A DNA stretch of 64,000 bases, taken from Desulfurococcales archaeon (lineage in GTDB: Archaea > Thermoproteota > Thermoprotei_A > Sulfolobales > WAQK01). Within the stretch, counting starts at the first letter, position 1, and each line of letters begins with the position of its first letter. The stretch is taken from contig JALWQH010000022.1 in NCBI GenBank assembly GCA_027083135.1, forward strand, positions 1 through 64,000, read 5' to 3'. Positions 35,501 to 43,759 of this stretch are shown here, piece by piece. The notes below the pieces were generated by a model, which searched no databases, was not told the DNA's origin, and saw only the letters and a list, made by a program, of their open reading frames with translations. A program made the position numbers and the translations under genes.

Positions 35501-36541
35501 ATGGGGCATAGAAAGCACAGCGCACCCCGCCATGGAAGCCTAGGCGTAAGGCCGCGTAAACGTGCTTCCAGGCTTGTGCCGAGGATAAGAAGCTGGCCTG
35601 AGGTAGAATTAGATAAACCCATACTGCTAGCCTTTGCAGGCTACAAGGCAGGCATGACTCACGCCTTCATCATTGATGACCGTGAAGAAAGCCTAACCAG
35701 CGGCAGAGAAATCTTCGTACCTGTCACCATAGTCGAGGCTCCGCCCATGTATGCCGCAGCAATACGCGTGTACAGCTATGATCCCAATACTGGTCTCAGA
35801 AGCATGGCTGAGGCTTGGAAGCTACCTCCAAGCGACACCGGACTAGAACTACATAGAAGGATAACGGGGATGAATAGGGCTGACGAGAAGAAGCTGGAGA
35901 AAAAGCTTGAACTAATTGAGGGGAACCTCGACAAAGCTGCTGATATAAGAATAGTGCTGGCAACTCAGCCCCGCCTGGTTGGAGGCCTAAGCAAGAAGAC
36001 ACCCGACCTGCTCGAAGTAAGGATAGGGGGAAAGGTAGGCATAGAGGAGAAGTACAAGTATGCTCGAAGCATACTCGGAGGATTCGTAGAGGCTTCAAGC
36101 ATCTTCAGAGAAGGACAATTCGTAGACGTGATAGGAGTCACCAAGGGCAAAGGCTTCCAGGGAGTAGTGAAGCGCTTCGGCGTTAAAGAGCTTCCAAGAT
36201 GGCATAAGCATAGAAAGGGCAGCAGGAAAATAGGGTCTAGAGGATCAAGAGAAGGTACAGTCAGCTTTGCACCCCAGGCAGGGCAGATGGGCTTCCATAG
36301 GAGGACAGAATACAATAAGAGGATACTGAAGATAGGGAGCAGCGGGCTGGAAGTAACCCCTAAGGGAGGCTTCATAAACTACGGTGTAGTTAAAGGCCCG
36401 TACATAATGCTCCAGGGATCAGTCATGGGGCCTAAGAAAAGACTAGTCGTGCTGAGACATCCTGTGAGGCCGCCGTCATGGATCCCCAGCTCCGCGCCCC
36501 AGATAACCTACATAAGCCTTGAAAGCAAGCAGGGTGTTTAG
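35501..36541 (+). CDS. rpl3: large-subunit ribosomal protein uL3
   Basis: uL3, 346 residues, is the archaeal/eukaryotic-length form. It starts [20 protein letters not shown] and carries the [20 protein letters not shown] loop and [12 protein letters not shown], which reach toward the peptidyl-transferase centre. It is followed after 2 bases by uL4. The SPOUT methyltransferase gene that often precedes uL3 in archaea lies instead about 2.7 kb downstream. Confidence 0.97.
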   Translation: MGHRKHSAPRHGSLGVRPRKRASRLVPRIRSWPEVELDKPILLAFAGYKAGMTHAFIIDDREESLTSGREIFVPVTIVEAPPMYAAAIRVYSYDPNTGLRSMAEAWKLPPSDTGLELHRRITGMNRADEKKLEKKLELIEGNLDKAADIRIVLATQPRLVGGLSKKTPDLLEVRIGGKVGIEEKYKYARSILGGFVEASSIFREGQFVDVIGVTKGKGFQGVVKRFGVKELPRWHKHRKGSRKIGSRGSREGTVSFAPQAGQMGFHRRTEYNKRILKIGSSGLEVTPKGGFINYGVVKGPYIMLQGSVMGPKKRLVVLRHPVRPPSWIPSSAPQITYISLESKQGV

Positions 36542-36543
36542 CC

Positions 36544-37356
36544 ATGGGCGGCACCTATTTATCACTATACCTTAACCCGCCACGCAGCACATACATATAT
36601 AATGCTGCCGGCGAGAAGGGAGAGGAGCTGAAGCTACCCTCCATCTTTAGACTCCCACTACGCGTGGATCTTATAAGAAGGGCCTTTCTGGCAGAGTTCA
36701 CGGCAGGGCTTCAGCCTAAGGGGAGGGATCTCCTGGCAGGCAAGAGGACTAGTGCCAGGAGCTTCGGCGTGAACAGGGGTATGGCTAGGGTTCCGAGACT
36801 ACCCACGGGCCGCGCAGCATTCGTGAATTCCGCGGTAGGCGGAATGGCGGCTCATCCTCCACGCGTTGAGAAGATCATAGTTGAAAGAATAAATAAGAAG
36901 GAGAAGAAGCTGGCAACGCTAAGCGCCCTCTCAGCAACAGCTGACCCCAAACTGGTGAGGAGCAGAGGCCACGTATTCGACGCTGAGGCTCTCCCAGTGA
37001 TTCTTAGCAGCGAGGCTGAGGACAAGGTTGCCAGAGCCAGTGATGCCCGCATGCTTCTAAGCAGGCTGGGCCTATGGAGCGATGTGGAGAGAGCTAAGCG
37101 TGGAACAAGGATTCGTGCCGGGCGGGGGAAAATGAGGGGACGCCGATATAAGGAGCCTAGAAGCATATTATTCATTCTAAGCGATCACCGTAAGCCTCTT
37201 GGAAGAGCTGTTAGAAACATGCCTGGAGTAGATGTAGCCTCAGCCAATACTGTAAGCATCCTCCACCTAGCTCCAGGAGGAGTGCCTGGAAGACTAACAG
37301 TAATAACCAAACCTGCCCTAGACATACTCGTAGAGAGATTCAAGGGAGTGATATAG
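36544..37356 (+). CDS. rpl4: large-subunit ribosomal protein uL4
   Basis: uL4, 270 residues, lines the exit tunnel. The extended loop is recognised by [21 protein letters not shown] and [11 protein letters not shown], and the globular part by [16 protein letters not shown]. It lies 2 bases after uL3 and 2 bases before uL23, a tight archaeal ribosomal operon. Confidence 0.97.
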   Translation: MGGTYLSLYLNPPRSTYIYNAAGEKGEELKLPSIFRLPLRVDLIRRAFLAEFTAGLQPKGRDLLAGKRTSARSFGVNRGMARVPRLPTGRAAFVNSAVGGMAAHPPRVEKIIVERINKKEKKLATLSALSATADPKLVRSRGHVFDAEALPVILSSEAEDKVARASDARMLLSRLGLWSDVERAKRGTRIRAGRGKMRGRRYKEPRSILFILSDHRKPLGRAVRNMPGVDVASANTVSILHLAPGGVPGRLTVITKPALDILVERFKGVI

Positions 37357-37358
37357 CT

Positions 37359-37622
37359 ATGAGGGATCCCTACAGCGTGATAATAAGGCCCCTCCACACG
37401 GAGAAAGCCCTCCTAGCAGTTGAACGCTCAAACACCCTGACATTCATCGTCGACAAGAAAGCCACAAAGCACGACATAAAACACGCTGTAGAAAAACTAT
37501 TCCAAGTTAAAGTAGAGAAAATTAGAACAACCATCACATCTAAAGGCGAGAAAAAAGCCTACGTGAAACTAGCACCCGAATACAGTGCAGCCGAAATAGC
37601 TACAAGGCTAGGCCTACTCTAA
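37359..37622 (+). CDS. rpl23: large-subunit ribosomal protein uL23
   Basis: uL23, 87 residues, sits at the tunnel exit and contacts SRP and the translocon. [20 protein letters not shown] and the C-terminal [20 protein letters not shown] are family hallmarks. It ends the truncated uL3-uL4-uL23 operon; the expected next genes uL2 and uS19 are displaced. Confidence 0.96.
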   Translation: MRDPYSVIIRPLHTEKALLAVERSNTLTFIVDKKATKHDIKHAVEKLFQVKVEKIRTTITSKGEKKAYVKLAPEYSAAEIATRLGLL

Positions 37623-37777
37623 GCAAATAATCCCAAAATAATACTGCAGCCATTTCCCCAAACTATACCCTACAGTATTCTGCCCCACACTATTGATTCC
37701 CGCAGCCTTCAGCCTCACCTAAGCCATATGCAATAGTTCCCTATAGCTTGGAGGATCAATACAGAGTAGAAAGCCCG

Positions 37778-37789
37778 TAAAATTTATCT
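37778..37789 (+). promoter_or_regulatory. TATA box before the structured non-coding segment
   Basis: TAAAATTTATCT is a strong archaeal TATA element about 25 bases before the GC-rich segment starting near 37805. No protein-coding start lies within reach, so it may drive a non-coding RNA or the remnant relB gene. Confidence 0.45.
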
Positions 37790-37804
37790 AAACAGTGGGA
37801 AACA

Positions 37805-38100
37805 TCCACCCTAGGCCCGGGCGACCTCACCCCGCGTCCCGGGCAGGTATGAACCCGGGAGGCTCCACCCTAGGCTATAACTTTATTTCACATTCTATCC
37901 TTGGGTTCAATACGGGCCCGATGAAGCCTTTGCCGAGTAGCGATAAAATAGATGAGCGGAGAACACGGCGAGGGCCCATTACTATGCACTCATACAGCGG
38001 AGGTCCAGGGTTTAAGCCCCCGCGGGCCCACCATCTAACATTAGCCCCTAATTCCATAGTAGGTGGCGAGGCACTTTTAGAGCGTGGAACCCCCCCATTA
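37805..38100 (+). ncRNA. GC-rich structured segment, candidate non-coding RNA (unidentified)
   Basis: About 300 bases here lack a credible protein but are dense in structure. A 12-base direct repeat TCCACCCTAGGC occurs at 37805-37816 and 37864-37875. CCCGGG occurs at 37816, 37838 and 37854, and GGGCCC at 37914, 37972 and 38024. GGGCCCG (37914-37920) can pair with CGGGCCC (38023-38029), which is followed by A and an encoded CCA. A 7-base loop on a 4-of-5-pair stem directly abuts it, as in a tRNA T-arm. I found no D-arm or anticodon arm. The signatures of RNase P RNA, 5S rRNA and the SRP RNA S-domain were also absent. Confidence 0.35.
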
Positions 38101-38118
38101 AACAGTGTAGGATGAAGA

Positions 38119-38238
38119 TTGTCTAGCTTGGAACTCCTGTCCGAAATTAAAGAGATAAAGGAGAGACTTGCTAGACTGGAGTCAACGCTACGTTTCATTA
38201 TAGAGAGAAACATAGAGGAGGAGGAGGAACCGCTTCCT
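38119..38238 (+). pseudogene. RelB-like antitoxin, 5' fragment
   Basis: From TTG 38119 the reading is MSSLELLSEIKEIKERLARL and onward to EEEEEPLP. This is the helical N-terminus of the small crenarchaeal antitoxins found upstream of RelE toxins. The expected continuation PLPDEIEAIE is lost: the frame runs into unrelated sequence after 38238. The rest of the antitoxin is found 280 bases downstream, so the gene is broken. Confidence 0.6.
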
Positions 38239-38517
38239 CTGACCGTATCGCTCTGTTTCTTTTTGCTTCATCGTGATACGGTTTTCATCGGTTCCCTCCT
38301 CGCCCATAACCCTTTAGGTAAGGCTATGGGGTCATGGGTGGCTGTCAAGCCGAGCGGCACACGGCTCCCATCTACGAGTTCCAGCCCCAGAGGGCTCGGA
38401 GCAAAGCTCCCATCACCCAGCCCTTCAATGGAATGTTATAGCCGACGACTCATATAAATCCCACTGAGCCACAAAAAGACATAAATCAATACAGAAAGCT
38501 ACAACCTAATGTTTCAG
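38239..38517. mobile_element. insert splitting the antitoxin remnant; possible mobile-element remnant
   Basis: About 280 bases separate the two antitoxin pieces. The insert begins with ACCGTATC and, 26 bases on, GATACGGT, a perfect 8-base inverted repeat. Further in are two adjacent hairpins: AGCCC/GGGCT around 38390 and GGAGC-AAA-GCTCC near 38398-38410. An open reading ends near 38457. Compact hairpins next to a C-terminal-like coding end recall the right ends of IS200/IS605 elements. No transposase or clear target duplication is visible, so the identity is a guess. Confidence 0.3.
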
Positions 38518-38625
38518 CCCCTGCCGGACGAGATTGAAGCTATAGAATCAAAAGATGAATTAATAGATATTAATGAAAATCAAAAGAAAACTAATAGAGG
38601 AATCCTAACTGGAGAACAGCTTTGA
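38518..38625 (+). pseudogene. RelB-like antitoxin, 3' fragment
   Basis: Codons from 38518 read PLPDEIEAIESKDELIDINE and onward to a TGA at 38623-38625. PLPDEIEAIE is the usual middle of RelE-partner antitoxins in crenarchaea and directly continues the 5' fragment at 38119-38238. The PLP codons occur on both sides of the gap but differ in sequence, so an old insertion or a fusion of two related loci are both possible. Confidence 0.6.
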
Positions 38626-38631
38626 ACGATA

Positions 38632-38901
38632 ATGTTTTAATGTAAAGGTAAAACGCCGTGCTTTCAAAGCTTTAGAGCGACTCTCCAGGGATTATAGGCT
38701 TAGAGTAGAGTATTAGAAGCGCTTGATGAACTGTCGGCTAATCTCATTCCATTCAAGAGATATGGTTTAAAGAAGCTCAAAGGATACGAGGACACCTTTA
38801 GGATTCGCATAGGAGACATACGCATCATTTACACCATAGATTGGGATTCTAAAAATATTATTGTGCATTACATAGGTCCCCGAGAACGTGCATACAAGTA
38901 G
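38632..38901 (+). pseudogene. RelE-family toxin, frameshifted
   Basis: The RelE fold is readable but not in one frame. After ATG TTT one extra T (35-38 run) shifts the frame. The middle reads NVKVKRRAFKALERLSRDYR. At 38710/38711 one base is missing and the frame moves again, giving LEALDELSANLIPFKRYGLK. The C-terminal GDIRIIYTIDWDSKNIIVHY and IGPRERAYK are intact up to the TAG at 38899. Two frameshifts plus the split antitoxin show a dead toxin-antitoxin pair. Confidence 0.75.
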
Positions 38902-39035
38902 AAAACTCCTCATGCATACCCTAATCCCGATTCACATTCATTTAGGCCAAATTACTCTGCTATGCTTCCTAAGGAGCCATGGCCCCTCCTAGGAGTAACT
39001 CGTCATCATGTTCTCGAGTTTGCACCCTCAGTCAT

Positions 39036-39065
39036 CGGGGCGCCAGGTAATATATGGGTGCCCCG
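39036..39065. repeat. strong GC hairpin in the gap before the SPOUT gene
   Basis: CGGGGCGCC (39036-39044) pairs with GGTGCCCCG (39057-39065), 9 pairs including one G-U, around a 12-base AT-rich loop, followed by TTAAAAA. The 38902-39170 stretch otherwise holds no gene I can support; this may be a terminator or small RNA element. Confidence 0.35.
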
Positions 39066-39170
39066 GTTAAAAACAGCATGCCAAATAGCTACTATTCCAG
39101 GTATTCTAGATGTCTATCAGGCCTCAAGGTTAATTTGGGAGAGGGTATCCACAGTGTATCGGCGAGAAGC

Positions 39171-39278
39171 ATGGGGGGAAGACAGAAGACGAGCATATTC
39201 CTCGGAATGACGAGAGCAGAGCAGCAGAGAGAGGAGCAAGCATCAAAGGCTGGTAGAAAGAAGAAGGGCAAGAAGTAA
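39171..39278 (+). CDS. possible very small basic protein
   Basis: This 35-codon reading begins MGGRQKTSIFLGMTRAEQQR and ends in a Lys/Arg-rich tail (AGRKKKGKK). It lies 18 bases before the SPOUT methyltransferase start. Basic tails like this occur in ribosomal proteins, and the opening faintly recalls archaeal eS25, but it is far too short. It may be a genuine micro-protein, a truncated remnant, or chance. Confidence 0.3.
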   Translation: MGGRQKTSIFLGMTRAEQQREEQASKAGRKKKGKK

Positions 39279-39296
39279 TAGTACACGTGGTGAGCT

Positions 39297-40169
39297 GTGG
39301 AGGCATGGGAGACCTGCCCACAGCTGGTCAGTAAGCCTAGGGTGAGGGTATCCATAGCCATACCGTCATCCATACTTGAAACAGAGCCTGACCTTAGGGG
39401 TAAGACACTGAAGGCAGGGCTGATCGGTAGGGCAGCCTCGATATTCAGAGTAGAGGAAATACACGTGTATAAGCGTAGAGAAACTCGGAATCTAATACTT
39501 CTCCGCAAGATCCTAGAATATATGGAGGCTCCACCCTACCTTAAGAAAAGGCTATTCGGCCTTGATCCCGATCTCCGCTTTGCAGGCCTGCTTCCCCCAC
39601 TCCAGGCACCCCATCACCCTAAGACTCCTCACCCCGCCAGGGGGGAATGCAGGGAAGGCATAATCATAGGCTTCACGAAAAAAGCCGTGCTTGTAGATGC
39701 AGGCATAGGCAAGCCGATCAAAGTGAAAGGGCTGGGAAGAAACGAGGCTAAGAAAGGAAGAAGAGTAACAGTGAAAATAGTCGACCCTGAAGCAGGAATA
39801 GGCATCCCAGCAACACCCAGCGGATACTGGGGCTACCATGTCCACACCCATAGCAGCCTTAAAAGCATGCTTAAACACGTAGGAGGGAACAGCCTACTTA
39901 TAGGTACAAGTAGAATGGGAAGCACCATCACAGAGATAGCAGAAGAGCTTAGCGCAACGCTGAGAGACTCAGAAAGCACACTGATACTTTTCGGAGGGCC
40001 TCATGAAGGACTACAAGAAATCTTCGAGGATGAGGGAGTAGAGCAAAACCCTGTGAAATTCACCGTGAACTTCGCGCCCAATCAGGGGGTTAGAACTATC
40101 AGGACAGAGGAGGCTGTATACATAACCCTAGGAATACTTAACTTTCTACTACATAAAAACCTATCCTAA
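39297..40169 (+). CDS. SPOUT-class RNA methyltransferase (COG2106/DUF171 family)
   Basis: This 290-residue protein has an alpha/beta knot-type methyltransferase pattern. The start KPRVRVSIAIPSSILETEPD leads to an inserted OB-like domain (about residues 120-165, EGIIIGFTKKAVLVDAGIGK). The knot region contains GNSLLIGTSRMGST, LILFGGPHEGLQEIF and NFAPNQGVRTIRTEEAVYIT. Archaeal and eukaryotic relatives modify rRNA, and the gene usually lies next to uL3. The GTG at 39297 gives the longest start. Confidence 0.88.
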   Translation: MEAWETCPQLVSKPRVRVSIAIPSSILETEPDLRGKTLKAGLIGRAASIFRVEEIHVYKRRETRNLILLRKILEYMEAPPYLKKRLFGLDPDLRFAGLLPPLQAPHHPKTPHPARGECREGIIIGFTKKAVLVDAGIGKPIKVKGLGRNEAKKGRRVTVKIVDPEAGIGIPATPSGYWGYHVHTHSSLKSMLKHVGGNSLLIGTSRMGSTITEIAEELSATLRDSESTLILFGGPHEGLQEIFEDEGVEQNPVKFTVNFAPNQGVRTIRTEEAVYITLGILNFLLHKNLS

Positions 40170-40251
40170 AGCCAGGCATAGGGCTTAAAACCCTCGTAGA
40201 CTCCTACTCCATAGAAAATCGACCGCAGAACAGTGTTGGAGGGACCGATCA

Positions 40252-40479
40252 TTGAAACTTAGAATATATTTCACAGAGTTCAACGAGGATAAATACAGGG
40301 AAGCTAAACGCAGGTTAGCTGAAACCCTAGAGGGAAGAATAGTAGAACACGTATCAAGCATCGTCGAAGAGTTCCGGTTCCTAGAAGTCGAGGAAGCCCC
40401 AGCTGGAAGCGCTGAGAAGGCCAGAGAGATCCTCGGATCCCTGGGCATCAAGGCCAAGATAGATGAAGTGAATATATAG
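40252..40479 (+). CDS. small hypothetical protein before ileS
   Basis: This 75-residue alpha/beta protein (LRIYFTEFNEDKYREAKRRL, then GSAEKAREILGSLGIKAKID) is not recognised. The TTG start at 40252 follows GGAGGGA, a good ribosome-binding site. It lies 50 bases before ileS and may share its transcript. Confidence 0.6.
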   Translation: MKLRIYFTEFNEDKYREAKRRLAETLEGRIVEHVSSIVEEFRFLEVEEAPAGSAEKAREILGSLGIKAKIDEVNI

Positions 40480-40529
40480 CAATAATTTATTTACGCTACA
40501 AGCCATCAAGCAGGGCTGAGGAGTAAAGT

Positions 40530-43500
40530 ATGGCTAGGATAGGGAGACTCGACGAACCCTTTGATCCCCATGTAGTTGAAGCTGAAGCTAAGAAATACTG
40601 GGAGGAAAACAGGATTTACAGTAGGCTTAAAGACAAGCTTAGAAACGGGCCTAAATTCTATTTTCTAGACGGCCCCCCCTACGTGTCGTCTAAAACCATG
40701 CATCCTGGAACAGCATGGAACAAGATAATCAAGGATGCCATCATAAGGTATTGGAGGATGAACGGCTACAATGTGTGGGATAAGCCCGGCTATGATTGCC
40801 ATGGACTCCCAATAGAGGTTCAGATAGAGAAGAACCTAGGTGTGAAGAATAAAAGAGAAATAGAGGAGCGGATAGGCGTAGAGAGATTCGTGTTGGCCTG
40901 CAAGAGATTCGCAGAGGAGAATGCAGAAGCCCTGACAAGACTATTCTCCGATCTAGGCGTATTCATGGACTGGAATAACCCCTACATGACGCTGCGCAAC
41001 GAGTATGTGGAGGAGGGATGGTGGCTCATAAAGAAAGCGTATGAGAAAGGCCTTCTCACCCAGGATGTAAAGGTAGTGCACTGGTGCCCCAGGTGCGAAA
41101 CAACACTGGCAGACTACGAGGTATCAGAGTACAGGGAGCTTGAAGACCCATCAATCTATGTAAAATTCAAAGTGAAGAACACTAGGGATGAATACCTCCT
41201 AATATGGACCACCACGCCCTGGACGCTCCCAGCAAACGTCTTCGTAATGGCTAACCCTACCCTCACATACGTCAAGGTCAGAGTAAAGGATGAGACGCTG
41301 ATACTTGCAGAGCAAAGGCTTAGAAAAGTGATGGAGGAGGCAGGAATAAGCAATTACAAAGTCATAGCTAGGTTTAAGGGAACAGAGCTTAGTGGAATAG
41401 AGTATAAGCATCCCCTGGAAGGCATAGTACCCATACAGGAGGAGGCGAAACCCTACCACAGAGTAGTCCTCTCGGAAGAATTCGTCACCGCGCATGAGGG
41501 TACAGGGCTAGTGCATGCCGCCCCAGGACACGGCGAGGAAGACTTCATAGTTGGATCAAGGATCAAGGCACCCGTGCTCTCACCAGTAGATGATCAAGGT
41601 AAATTCACCGAGGAGGCAGGCCCCTATAAAGGACTGCCTGTAAGAGAGGCTAACAGCATCATTATAAAAGACCTAGAACGTCTCGGAGCACTATTCCACA
41701 GCAGCGTTATACGCCATAAATACCCTGTATGCTGGAGATGCAAAACACCCCTCATCATGAGGGCAACCAAGCAGTGGATAATACGTGTCACTCCCCTTAA
41801 AACCAGGCTCAAAGAGGAGGCAGACAAGATCCACTGGATACCCTCATGGGCTCACGAGCGGTTCATGCACATGATCGAGAACCTCAGAGACTGGGTTATA
41901 AGTAGGCAGCGCTACTGGGGCACCCCTCTACCAATATGGGTATGTGAGAAATGCGGCCATATAGAAGTTATAGGCAGCCGCAAGGAGCTCTTAGAGAAGG
42001 GAGCTAGAAACATGCCCGAAGAACTGCATAGACCATGGATAGACAAGGTGACGCTTAAGTGTCCCAAATGCGGAGGCACTATGCATAGAGTGCCAGACGT
42101 CGCTGACGTCTGGTTTGACAGCGGTATAAGCTTCTATGCAAGCATAGGGAGGAAGAAGTGGGAGGAATTCAAACCCGTAGACTTCATAGTTGAAGGGCAT
42201 GATCAGACCAGGGGATGGTTCTTCAGCCTGCTTAGGACGGGGGTTCTCGGATTCGACGAGGCACCATACTCCACAGTCCTAGTACATGGATTCATGCTTG
42301 ACAAGCAGGGAAGAGAAATGCATAAGAGCCTGGGAAACTATGTTCCCCTAGAAGAAATACTAGTGAAAGCCGGGCGGGATGCCTTTAGGCTATGGCTGCT
42401 TCAAAACGTTGTATGGGAGGATCTCAGGTTCAACTGGGAGGCACTCAACCAGTCCATAAAGGATCTAGGAGTAGTATGGAATGTCTTCGTATTCGCCTCA
42501 ACATACATGAGCCTCGATAAATACGACCCTGTTGAGAAGCCCCTCTCAAAATACATGGATGCCCTGGAGGAGGAAGACCGCTGGATCCTCTCAAGGCTTA
42601 ACACTGTTCTCAAGGAAGTCAACACGGCTTTCCAGAACTACAGGATACATGAAGCTGCAAGAACGCTGCGCTCCTTCATACTCGACGATGTTAGCCGCTG
42701 GTATATACGCCTCATAAGGCGTAGAGTATGGGTTGAGGAGGAAAGCATAAGCAAGGATGCAGCCTACGCCACCCTCTACCATGTCCTGAAAAACTGGCTG
42801 GTGGCTTCATCCCCCATAATACCCCACCTAGTCGAAAAGCTGTATGTCTCCCTCTTCATGCCTGCTGAACCAGGATCCCCACCATCAATCCACATGCTGG
42901 AATACCCTAAGCATAACGAGGATCTCATAGACACGGAAGTGGAGAATGCCATGAAATACGCCCGCGAAATAGTTGAGGCCTCAGCCTCAGCTAGGATGAG
43001 AGCAGGCGTCAAGCTTAGGCAGCCTGTACGCGAACTTATAGTAGCATCAAACAACCCCTCGGTCCTAGAAGCAGCCAGGATGATGCATCATGTAATATTA
43101 GATCAAGCTAACGCTAAGAGCATCCGAACACTTAGCATACAGGAGCTTCGAGGACTCCAGCACTATGTTGTAGAGCCCGTGTATAAGGAGATAGGCCCGC
43201 AGTTCAGAGGGCTTTCCAAGAGGATAATACGCTACATAGAAGAGAACAGCGACAAGGTGGCGAGGGACATAATAGGCAAAGGCTTCCATAAGGCACGTAT
43301 AGATGGAGAGGACGTAAAGCTTGAGGCAAGACACGTGAAAATAACAGCAGTATACGAGAAGGGGGTATCAGCCTCTAAGACCTCCTGGGGAGTCGTAGCA
43401 GTTGACACGAGGCTTACCGAGGAGGAGCTTGCGGAAGGATTAGCAAGAGACATTGTGAGGAGAATACAGTTCATGCGTAAGGAGATGAACCTCGACATAA

Positions 43501-43694
43501 ACGATAATATAAGGACACTAATAATAGCCCCTTCACATAGAGTAGAACCAATAAAACGCTGGCTAGCATACATAGCCTCAGAGACAAGATCACTCGAAAT
43601 AAATGTAAGCTCTACTGGAAGCATGGATAAAGCTTACAAGAAGGCCTGGGATATAAACGGTGAGGAATACATCATATATGTAGCTAAGGCTTAA
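40530..43694 (+). CDS. ileS: isoleucyl-tRNA synthetase
   Basis: This class I aminoacyl-tRNA synthetase, 1054 residues, attaches Ile to tRNA-Ile. The HIGH-like motif is HPGTAWNK in GPPYVSSKTMHPGTAWNK, and the KMSKS-like motif is MHKSLGNY. The editing domain is CP1 (WTTTPWTLPANVFV, HAAPGHGEEDF). Zinc sites include CWRCKTPL and CEKCGH ... CPKCGG. The HPGT and HKSLG forms are usual in archaeal IleRS. It lies inside the disrupted ribosomal cluster between the SPOUT gene and the MoxR/VWA pair. Confidence 0.97.
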   Translation: MARIGRLDEPFDPHVVEAEAKKYWEENRIYSRLKDKLRNGPKFYFLDGPPYVSSKTMHPGTAWNKIIKDAIIRYWRMNGYNVWDKPGYDCHGLPIEVQIEKNLGVKNKREIEERIGVERFVLACKRFAEENAEALTRLFSDLGVFMDWNNPYMTLRNEYVEEGWWLIKKAYEKGLLTQDVKVVHWCPRCETTLADYEVSEYRELEDPSIYVKFKVKNTRDEYLLIWTTTPWTLPANVFVMANPTLTYVKVRVKDETLILAEQRLRKVMEEAGISNYKVIARFKGTELSGIEYKHPLEGIVPIQEEAKPYHRVVLSEEFVTAHEGTGLVHAAPGHGEEDFIVGSRIKAPVLSPVDDQGKFTEEAGPYKGLPVREANSIIIKDLERLGALFHSSVIRHKYPVCWRCKTPLIMRATKQWIIRVTPLKTRLKEEADKIHWIPSWAHERFMHMIENLRDWVISRQRYWGTPLPIWVCEKCGHIEVIGSRKELLEKGARNMPEELHRPWIDKVTLKCPKCGGTMHRVPDVADVWFDSGISFYASIGRKKWEEFKPVDFIVEGHDQTRGWFFSLLRTGVLGFDEAPYSTVLVHGFMLDKQGREMHKSLGNYVPLEEILVKAGRDAFRLWLLQNVVWEDLRFNWEALNQSIKDLGVVWNVFVFASTYMSLDKYDPVEKPLSKYMDALEEEDRWILSRLNTVLKEVNTAFQNYRIHEAARTLRSFILDDVSRWYIRLIRRRVWVEEESISKDAAYATLYHVLKNWLVASSPIIPHLVEKLYVSLFMPAEPGSPPSIHMLEYPKHNEDLIDTEVENAMKYAREIVEASASARMRAGVKLRQPVRELIVASNNPSVLEAARMMHHVILDQANAKSIRTLSIQELRGLQHYVVEPVYKEIGPQFRGLSKRIIRYIEENSDKVARDIIGKGFHKARIDGEDVKLEARHVKITAVYEKGVSASKTSWGVVAVDTRLTEEELAEGLARDIVRRIQFMRKEMNLDINDNIRTLIIAPSHRVEPIKRWLAYIASETRSLEINVSSTGSMDKAYKKAWDINGEEYIIYVAKA

Positions 43695-43712
43695 GGCATG
43701 TATAATGACCTC

Positions 43713-43723
43713 ACTATATTTAT
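43713..43723 (+). promoter_or_regulatory. TATA box of the MoxR/VWA pair
   Basis: ACTATATTTAT lies 47 bases before ATG 43760, directly after ileS, giving the MoxR/VWA pair its own promoter. Confidence 0.45.
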
Positions 43724-43759
43724 TGCCCCCTTAACTCTACACGGTTTCTAGGATGAGTA

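Noticed and set aside
37914-38033. Standard tRNA gene
   Set aside because: Acceptor, T-arm and CCA fit, but no D-arm or anticodon arm could be placed and the T-loop lacks the invariant C56.
37805-38100. SRP RNA, RNase P RNA or 5S rRNA
   Set aside because: The GGAAGG/AGCAG helix 8 motif, the RNase P conserved regions and the 5S loop consensus were not found on either strand.
37795-38115. 106-codon plus-strand reading and 112-codon minus-strand reading in the structured segment
   Set aside because: Composition is Pro/Gly/Arg-rich as expected of GC-rich non-coding DNA, with no ribosome-binding site and no recognisable domain.
38962-39210. 82-codon open frame upstream of the SPOUT gene
   Set aside because: It runs through the 9-pair hairpin, has no ribosome-binding site and resembles no protein I know.
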